47,723 nt of DNA from Nitrosomonas nitrosa (GTDB taxonomy: Bacteria; Pseudomonadota; Gammaproteobacteria; Burkholderiales; Nitrosomonadaceae). The DNA is taken from NCBI RefSeq assembly GCF_003051105.1, contig NZ_QAOO01000022.1, forward strand, positions 1 through 47,723, written 5' to 3'. The position numbers and the translations under genes are program-made. Below are positions 42,146 to 47,723 of this stretch, one piece after another (positions within the stretch are counted from its first letter, which is position 1; every line of letters begins with the position of its first letter). Under the pieces are notes generated by a model. That model made no database searches. It had not been told where the DNA came from and saw only the letters and a list, made by a program, of their open reading frames with translations.

Positions 42146-43672
42146 ATGATAAAAACAATATTTGTTAGTGTTCTGGGAGGTTTGATCTTGTGGTCTGTTC
42201 AAAACTATTTCAAGGATATGCCAACGGCAAAATATATTATTTCTGATGCAATCGAAATTCCCAACTCAAATGGAGATCTTGAATATGCTCAAGAAGTTTC
42301 AGTTGTAAATTCTGGAACAAGTGCTGTAAAAACTATTTCTATTAAAGTACCTCGTCATATATCCACATACAAGTTAACTAAACATTCGAATCAAAATGAT
42401 GAAAAAGTTTTTTCTGACGCAAATAGTTTTGAACTAATTTATCCAGAGCTTCCATCTGAACAGAAGATCAGAATGTTGGTTCGTTATGATGGAGAGCCAA
42501 TACAAAAAGATTGGATTTCCATAAGCCATGCTGACGGAAATGCGCAGGCGCAGGAAAATCAGTCACCACAAGTCAATTTCAACTGGATATGGCTAGCATT
42601 CGTTTTCGGGATGCTAACGCAAACAACTGGAGATATTCGAAAGTGGAAAAGGGAATCATTTAGCAGATGGACTAAAGACGAAAATATCTTTCGAGACGAT
42701 AAGCCTTGGTTTGTATCTTCAACCGAGTGGCCTGAAATACAATTTGAAGCTATTGATCGTTCTCTTAAAAGTTACAGCTATATTGAGAACTCTTCAGATA
42801 TCAAAAAAAATTTGTGTTATCAATTATTAAATCGCACAAAGCCAGAAATGCTACCTGATGAAAAATGGATATTACTTCAAAAAGAAGCATCAAATTTGTT
42901 AATGGCAAAGCTATCAAATGTGATTACAAAATATACAAAAGTTGTAAAGTTGGTAGATTTCTTCAAAATAGAAAAACCTAAGGCGCTCTCAAATGAACTG
43001 TGGTCTGATATTGAGGAGTCACTTACTGAAAGCTTAATAAACAACCTATTACCAACATACATTAAAGATAAAGAATTCGTAGCTATCCTAGATACCAGCA
43101 ATCCTATACTCAAGCACATTCCCGAAACGGTTGCTGTCAGAATACGCGAATTAGCTCAGGAACGTTACACTGATTATTTAACTAACCACAATACATTACG
43201 GTTATTAGATAACCCATTAACTATCCTAAAAACAGCACGACTAGATCTTTTAACCAATAAACAAAGTGACGATATAAAGGAAAGTGTTTTCCGATTTTCC
43301 AGAGTGAATGGGATGCCATCAATATGGGATATATGCGAACTCAAATTATTTATTTCCAAAGGTAAACCAGAGTGGATGTCTGAAAAGGAATTTAATTCAT
43401 TAAGCGATTTTGTAACTCAATCACAATCTTTAGCTGATCAACGTGACTCATTGAATAGACAGCAGTATGATTTAGAATCTAATAAACTAGCAACAGATAA
43501 ATTAAAAGCACGTGTTCTCTCACAACTCGAATTAATTGATAAAATTCTCATAAATCCAAGTGCGATAGAAAAAATTGAAGATTATGATCAGACTTTTGCA
43601 CCCGGCAATAGAAAAAATCTTGAATTAATTGCATCTTTACTTAAATCAGCGCCAATTAATACTGTATTGTAA
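42146..43672 (+). CDS. Membrane protein of unknown function (508 aa)
   Basis: ATG 42146 begins a transmembrane helix (IFVSVLGGLILWSVQNYF). A periplasmic-looking beta-rich domain of about 120 residues follows, then a second helix (WIWLAFVFGMLTQTTG), and a long cytoplasmic region of about 320 residues, mostly helical, with repeated short blocks around KPEMLPDEKW, KPKALSNELW and KPEWMSEKEF that look like three degenerate copies of one motif. An upstream in-frame ATG at 41963 adds an unconvincing Cys-rich stretch. No known domain was recognised. The gene is AT-rich like the defence island and is followed by restriction-like genes. Confidence 0.55.
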   Translation: MIKTIFVSVLGGLILWSVQNYFKDMPTAKYIISDAIEIPNSNGDLEYAQEVSVVNSGTSAVKTISIKVPRHISTYKLTKHSNQNDEKVFSDANSFELIYPELPSEQKIRMLVRYDGEPIQKDWISISHADGNAQAQENQSPQVNFNWIWLAFVFGMLTQTTGDIRKWKRESFSRWTKDENIFRDDKPWFVSSTEWPEIQFEAIDRSLKSYSYIENSSDIKKNLCYQLLNRTKPEMLPDEKWILLQKEASNLLMAKLSNVITKYTKVVKLVDFFKIEKPKALSNELWSDIEESLTESLINNLLPTYIKDKEFVAILDTSNPILKHIPETVAVRIRELAQERYTDYLTNHNTLRLLDNPLTILKTARLDLLTNKQSDDIKESVFRFSRVNGMPSIWDICELKLFISKGKPEWMSEKEFNSLSDFVTQSQSLADQRDSLNRQQYDLESNKLATDKLKARVLSQLELIDKILINPSAIEKIEDYDQTFAPGNRKNLELIASLLKSAPINTVL

Positions 43673-44127
43673 ATTTGTATAAAGAAAATTTATTTTGATT
43701 TTAAGTTATAACTAAAATATGTGCCAATATTAGACTGGAATAGTAATAAGCCAGTTACCAGATTTATGCGATTTGGTGAATCAAGCGTGCATAACCTATT
43801 GTTATATAACTGTATATGGCGTGCTTGATAAGTACTATAAGAAAGCAAGCCGGACTATTGGTTTTGATTTAGATAGGTTCTTTCTATGTTTCAGTTGAGT
43901 GATACATGGATCGTGAACTCATGATGTAGCGTCCTGCAACCGAATCCAAAAATCTCACATAAAGTTATCCGTTGGTGTTGCTAAAAACGTTATCTCTAAT
44001 AAACTCTCTGAACTATCCGGTTTAGAAAGAGCGAATGCCCTAGCTTGTGAAGCGGCTATTCTATTATTAAAAAGCGGCAATAAGTTTAAATGGAAGGATT
44101 AAAAAAATATTACAAGGATTCTTATAA
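43673..44127. other. Gap with a short open remnant
   Basis: An open frame without a start (about 43918-44101) ends in SGLERANALACEAAILLLKS and GNKFKWKD, which could be a gene tail, but no family was recognised. At about 43752 there is the CCAGTTACCAGATTTA motif also seen at 24597, and TCAAGC/GCTTGA at about 43788/43825 form an inverted pair. An AAGGA site precedes the next start. Confidence 0.35.
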
Positions 44128-45912
44128 GTGGCTTACGAAACCCCCATTACAATAAAAAAAGCGATAGATAACATAAAGAAACGCCATTATATTTTGCCTT
44201 CTATACAGCGCGAGTTTGTATGGAATACAGAACAAATCGAAATGCTTTTCGATTCTTTAATGAGAGATTATCCAATCAGTACATTTTTATTTTGGAAAGT
44301 GGATAAGAACAAGATTAAAGATTTTCAATTCTATGAATTCTTAAAGAATTATCATGAAAAGGATAGTCGTCATAATAGAAAAGCAGAATTGACCAATGAT
44401 GAGGATGTCATAGCTCTGTTGGATGGGCAGCAACGCATGACTTCGATATATCTATCTCTTACAGGAACGTACGCACAAAAAATTCCTTATTACCGTTGGG
44501 AAAGTCCACACGCTTTCCCTAAGAAAAAGCTTTACCTTAATTTACTCGGTCCATCGGAGGAACTTGAACTTGAATATGATTTTAAATTTTTAACTGATGC
44601 AGAAGCCAAACATAGGGATGGATGTTTCTGGTTCGAATGTGGAAAAATATTAGATATCAGTGATATGAGTAAAGTATCGATGTACTTGATGCAAATGGAT
44701 TTAATGAACACCTCCATCTATACCAGAGAACAATCTGAATATGCAATAAACACGCTTAATCAATTCTTTAATGCTGTTCATCAAAAAGGCACTATTAGTT
44801 ACTATCTAGAAGAAGGCGAAGCACTCGATAAGGTTCTTCAAATATTCATTCGGATAAACAGTGGTGGCACTAAATTAAGTTATTCAGATCTCTTATTATC
44901 AATCGCCACTGCTCAGTGGAGAGAGAGAGATGCAAGAGAAGTCATTCATGATTTTGTTGACGATATCAATCAAATTGGCGATGGCTTTGCATTTAATAAA
45001 GATTTTGTACTGAAAGCTTGTTTAGTGCTGGCCGATTTCAATGATGTGAAATTCCATGTAGACAATTTCACAAAAGACAATATGGCTAAGATTGAAAAGA
45101 ATTGGGACAAGGTCTCATCGGCTGTTCAGTCAGCAATTCAACTAGCATCAAAACTAGGTTATAACAGAGATAATCTTATTGCTACCAATACCATTATCCC
45201 TATTGCATATTTCATTTATAAAAATGGTTTTGATAACGATATCATCCATGCGGCTAGGCGAGAAGACGATAGAAGAGCTATCAAAGAATGGTTAGCCAGA
45301 GTTCTGCTGAAAGGTACTTTTGGTGGTCAACCGGATTCTATATACCCAATAATGCGAAACCTAATTAACAGTAACTTAGGGGAGTTCCCATTAAAAGAAA
45401 TCATTGCTTATTATAAAGGGAAAAGAAAATCAATCTCTTTTACAGAAGACGATATTGAAAATATCCTAGACTTGGAATATGGCAAGGCAAAAACTTATTG
45501 TGCATTATCACTGTTATATCCATCACTGAACTATAATTTTAAATACCATCAGGATCATATTCACCCCAAATCATTCTTTACCAAGACTAAGCTAAAAAAA
45601 CTTGGTATGAATGATGACCAATTAGATTCATACAATAAAAATTGTAACTCGTTAGCTAATTTGCAGTTACTTCAAGCTAATCAAAATATCGAAAAAAGTG
45701 ACAAACATTTTGTGGAATGGTTAAAACAAAGCTTTCCAAGTATTGCTGAGCAACAAAGCTTTTTAATGCAACACCATATTAAACCCGATGCGTCTTTAGC
45801 TTTTGAGGATTTTTTAGACTTTGTGTCAAACCGGAGACAAACCCTTAAAAAGCAGCTCATACAAATGCTGGATGTTACAGGCGCTGATCTGATGGTAATG
45901 ACTGAAGAATGA
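44128..45912 (+). CDS. DUF262 (GmrS-like) / HNH (DUF1524-like) restriction-type protein (594 aa)
   Basis: The N-terminal half is DUF262: the opening YILPSIQREFVWNTEQIEML, LMRDYPIS, and ALLDGQQRMTSIYL, the ParB-like DGQQR motif of GmrSD-type NTP-dependent enzymes. The C-terminal part has DHIHPKSFF (476-484), followed by CNSLANLQLLQANQNIEKSD, the HNH nuclease arrangement of DUF1524. Single-chain DUF262-DUF1524 proteins resemble type IV restriction enzymes that cut modified DNA. The start is GTG 44128 after CAAGGATTC. The stop overlaps the hsdM start as ATGA, so the two were co-translated. The gene seems intact. Confidence 0.8.
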   Translation: MAYETPITIKKAIDNIKKRHYILPSIQREFVWNTEQIEMLFDSLMRDYPISTFLFWKVDKNKIKDFQFYEFLKNYHEKDSRHNRKAELTNDEDVIALLDGQQRMTSIYLSLTGTYAQKIPYYRWESPHAFPKKKLYLNLLGPSEELELEYDFKFLTDAEAKHRDGCFWFECGKILDISDMSKVSMYLMQMDLMNTSIYTREQSEYAINTLNQFFNAVHQKGTISYYLEEGEALDKVLQIFIRINSGGTKLSYSDLLLSIATAQWRERDAREVIHDFVDDINQIGDGFAFNKDFVLKACLVLADFNDVKFHVDNFTKDNMAKIEKNWDKVSSAVQSAIQLASKLGYNRDNLIATNTIIPIAYFIYKNGFDNDIIHAARREDDRRAIKEWLARVLLKGTFGGQPDSIYPIMRNLINSNLGEFPLKEIIAYYKGKRKSISFTEDDIENILDLEYGKAKTYCALSLLYPSLNYNFKYHQDHIHPKSFFTKTKLKKLGMNDDQLDSYNKNCNSLANLQLLQANQNIEKSDKHFVEWLKQSFPSIAEQQSFLMQHHIKPDASLAFEDFLDFVSNRRQTLKKQLIQMLDVTGADLMVMTEE

Positions 45913-46295
45913 CACAGCAGGAACTAGAGAAATACCTCTGGGGCGCAGCCACGGCCTTACGTGGCACCATTGATGCCGGGGATTATAAGCAATACATCTT
46001 TCCCTTGCTGTTCTTCAGGCACATTTCCGATGTGTATGACGAGGAATTTTCTAATGCGTTAGCCGAAAGCGACGGTGATCTGTATGCGTCTAACGCTGCC
46101 AGCTTTCATTGTTTCTGGCGCACTGTCAAGTATGAACATCTCTATGCTCAAGCATTCAACAACTTAAAGGAGGTAAGAAGCAGTTTAACTTGCTGGTTTG
46201 ACTGGTACAATCAAGAACACTTCCATCAGGGACTCAACAATCAGACACCCGATGAAGTGTATTATCAGAAATTATCGAGACAACAAGCCGCCTGA
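45909..46295 (+). pseudogene. hsdM N-terminus fused to an IS3-family OrfB C-terminus
   Basis: The first 58 residues are the HsdM N-terminal domain of a type I methyltransferase: LEKYLWGAATALRGTIDAGD, then YKQYIFPLLFFRHISDVYDE. At about 46082 the frame passes into FWRTVKYEHLYAQAFNNLKE and WFDWYNQEHFHQGLNNQTPD, the end of an IS3-type OrfB transposase. The methylase catalytic motifs are gone, so the product is not a methyltransferase. The junction contains GTATGCGTCTAACGCTGCC, closely similar to 46803-46821 beside the IS66 gene. The start overlaps the DUF262 gene by 4 nt. Confidence 0.8.
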
Positions 46296-46831
46296 GCTTG
46301 ATAACATCACATGACAGAGCTTAACTTTCTCTCAGGTTGTTCAGTTCAGGGGAGCCACTTCATTCCTTATGCTATATCGTTAGTCATTATGCTCTGGATT
46401 TGATCAATGAAACTGAATCCCGGAATATTCTGGATTTCATAGTGCAGCATTTGGATGAAATCGAAAAGAGAATTGAAAGTTAGCGTCATCTCGATCATAA
46501 ATTGCATTGTTGTTTATATGCTTCTCAATTCATGGCACGAGATAACAATAGGTTTCTATACTGGCGAATAGTTGGGACGCTATTCATCCTCATTGCTTTC
46601 TTCAATTAGCATTATCGGAGTTGGGCCACTTGCTCGTTTTTGCGGTTCTGCTTCAATGAAGCAATACGATATTTCAAGCTTTAAGAGAAAAATGAACCCC
46701 GAAACTTAAGTCTTGATAATAATGTGACAAATGTGATAATTATCAGCGATCAGTCTTTAACTAAAAAAATTCATTAATTTAAAAATTTTGATTCTTCCAA
46801 CGTATGCGTCCAACGCTGCCACCTGTCATTG
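46296..46831. other. Gap with IS debris
   Basis: A short start-less frame at about 46380-46482 encodes LDLINETESRNILDFIVQHL, a helical tail with no clear family. At 46803-46821 GTATGCGTCCAACGCTGCC resembles the junction in the hsdM-IS3 chimera, so both are likely copies of the same IS66-type end. No intact gene is present. Confidence 0.4.
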
Positions 46832-47627
46832 TTACTGCTGTAGTGATTTAATGAACTCCGGTGCCAGGGGTAACAGTTCATCGATACGATTATTGGGCCA
46901 GGTAGGGAGCTTAATGAGCGTATCTTTGAGCCATGCGGATGGATCTAGTCCATTGAGTTGAGCGGTACCGAAGAGGGTTTGGATAGCGGCTGCGCGCTGG
47001 CCGGCACGCTCTGATCCGGTAAACAGCCAATTCTTTTTGCCCAATGCAATGGGGCGGATCGCATTTTCAATCGGGTTGTTGTCGATAGGCAGGTGGCCGG
47101 TGTGTGCGTAACGGATCAGACTTGGCCAGCGTTTGAGAGTATAGTCCAACGCTTTGGCAGAGCCCCCGCCGTTGGCCGTTTGTAAACGGGTTTGTATCAG
47201 CCAGTCATGCAGTGCGTTGAGGGCGGGCAAGCTTTTTTCTGCACGTAGTTGCTGGCGATCTTCGATCGTCAGGTGTTTGCCTTCGGCTTCAATGGCATAC
47301 AGCATGCCGATGCGTTGTAATGCTTCCATGGCCATGGGACTGTTGTTGGCCTGATGCAGATCGAAGAATTTACGGCGCGCATGAGCCCAGCAGCCTAGCT
47401 CAGTACAGGGCGAAGTGGATGAGAATAAGGGTTTGTATCCTCCATAATCATCAACTAACAGATGACCTTGCCAGTCTTGCAAGAAGTTTTGTGCATGCCG
47501 ACCGCTGCGGCCGGCTTGATAGTCGAAGATGATGATGCGCGGCCCCGGTTCCAGATCATTGCTGCGATAGGCCCATAAATAAGCCTTGCGAGTCTTGCCA
47601 TTGCCGGGGTCGAGCTGAGCCACCGGG
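46832..47627 (-). mobile_element. tnpC: IS66-family transposase (TnpC), 3' part, interrupted by a group II intron
   Basis: From about 47627 to 46832 on the minus strand the frame gives the C-terminal 265 residues of an IS66 transposase: KTRKAYLWAYRS, LLVDDYGGYKPLF, CWAHARRKFFDL, and DNNPIENAIRPIALGKKNWL, which includes the DDE-domain Glu. Beyond 47627 the frame runs into a group II intron end, so the N-terminal exon lies outside the window. The transposon could still be functional if the intron is spliced. The nearby GTATGCGTCCAACGCTGCC at 46803 is a candidate terminal repeat. Confidence 0.8.
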
Positions 47628-47723
47628 GGTCGAGTCACCCGAAGGAACTTCCCCCTCAGGTGCTCACAGAACCGTACGTGAACCTCTCGATTCATACGGC
47701 TCTTCCTATCCAGTCAATTTACT
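47628..47723 (-). ncRNA. Group II intron 3' end (domains V and VI)
   Basis: On the minus strand, domain V is at 47702-47668: GAGCCGTATGAATC, GAGA loop, GGTTCACGTACGGTTCT, forming the invariant 34-nt type hairpin with its bulge. Domain VI follows, with a GGGGGAAGTTCC stem and GGGTGACTCGACC at the 3' end near 47628. The intron body and any reverse transcriptase lie to the right of the window. The exact splice site is uncertain by a few bases because of a C-run. Confidence 0.7.

Noticed and set aside
24597..43830. CCAGTTACCAGATTTA motif shared by 24597 and 43752 as a mobile element
   Set aside because: Similarity is only about 16 bases plus a weak continuation; too little to call an element without a genome-wide search.
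1..47723. CRISPR array, tRNA or rRNA genes
   Set aside because: No regularly spaced repeats and no TψC-like or rRNA-like segments outside coding regions were seen.

Overview
The window looks like an accessory-rich stretch of a betaproteobacterial chromosome, most likely an ammonia oxidiser of the Nitrosomonas type. Support for this is the cytochrome P460 relic, the copper oxidases beside it, and yciB and bolA as the housekeeping-type genes; no rRNA or tRNA was seen to confirm it. Much of the DNA is mosaic: IS fragments of at least five families (IS982, IS5, IS21, IS3, IS66), decayed recombinases, a group II intron end, and truncated genes joined at sharp breakpoints.

Layout. 1-4.3 kb: remains of a mobile element, with a RepA-like ATPase carrying an in-frame stop, a 5'-truncated ImmA/IrrE gene, and a four-gene serine recombinase cassette whose recombinase is frameshifted. 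4.6-12.5 kb: a copper/redox block with a tyrosinase-VWA fusion, a degraded cytochrome P460 gene, and a multicopper oxidase fused to a galactose-oxidase-like domain. 12.8-14.2 kb: first copy of a bolA + ferritin-like module, duplicated at 39.55-40.9 kb. 14.7-27 kb: a visibly AT-richer defence island with a membrane receiver protein, a NERD protein, a tight three-gene operon (DUF559-like nuclease, winged-helix-like protein, dual P-loop AAA/HerA ATPase), a TIR protein and a convergent SIR2 protein. 27.3-37.6 kb: a probable integrative element with conserved small genes, an ArdB/KlcA antirestriction gene, a second TIR protein with a large unrecognised N-terminal region, a split primase/helicase and a tyrosine integrase at its right end. 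Its intergenic spacers carry a dispersed TTCCAG-type repeat. 38-43.7 kb: fatty acid desaturase, RecD2 and IS21 remnants, module copy 2, yciB, and a membrane protein of unknown function. 44.1-47.7 kb: a DUF262/HNH restriction-like protein translationally coupled to a truncated hsdM fused to an IS3 tail, then an IS66 transposase interrupted by the 3' end of a group II intron.

How the parts fit together (inference). The island concentrates nucleic-acid sensing/cutting genes (NERD, DUF559, HerA, DUF262, HsdM) and NAD-consuming ones (two TIR, one SIR2), while the adjacent integrative element brings an antirestriction protein and its own TIR effector. The best candidate for an undescribed system is the 17.4-22.9 kb three-gene operon. 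The TIR/SIR2 pair, the TIR fusion inside the integrative element, and the two copper-enzyme fusions follow.
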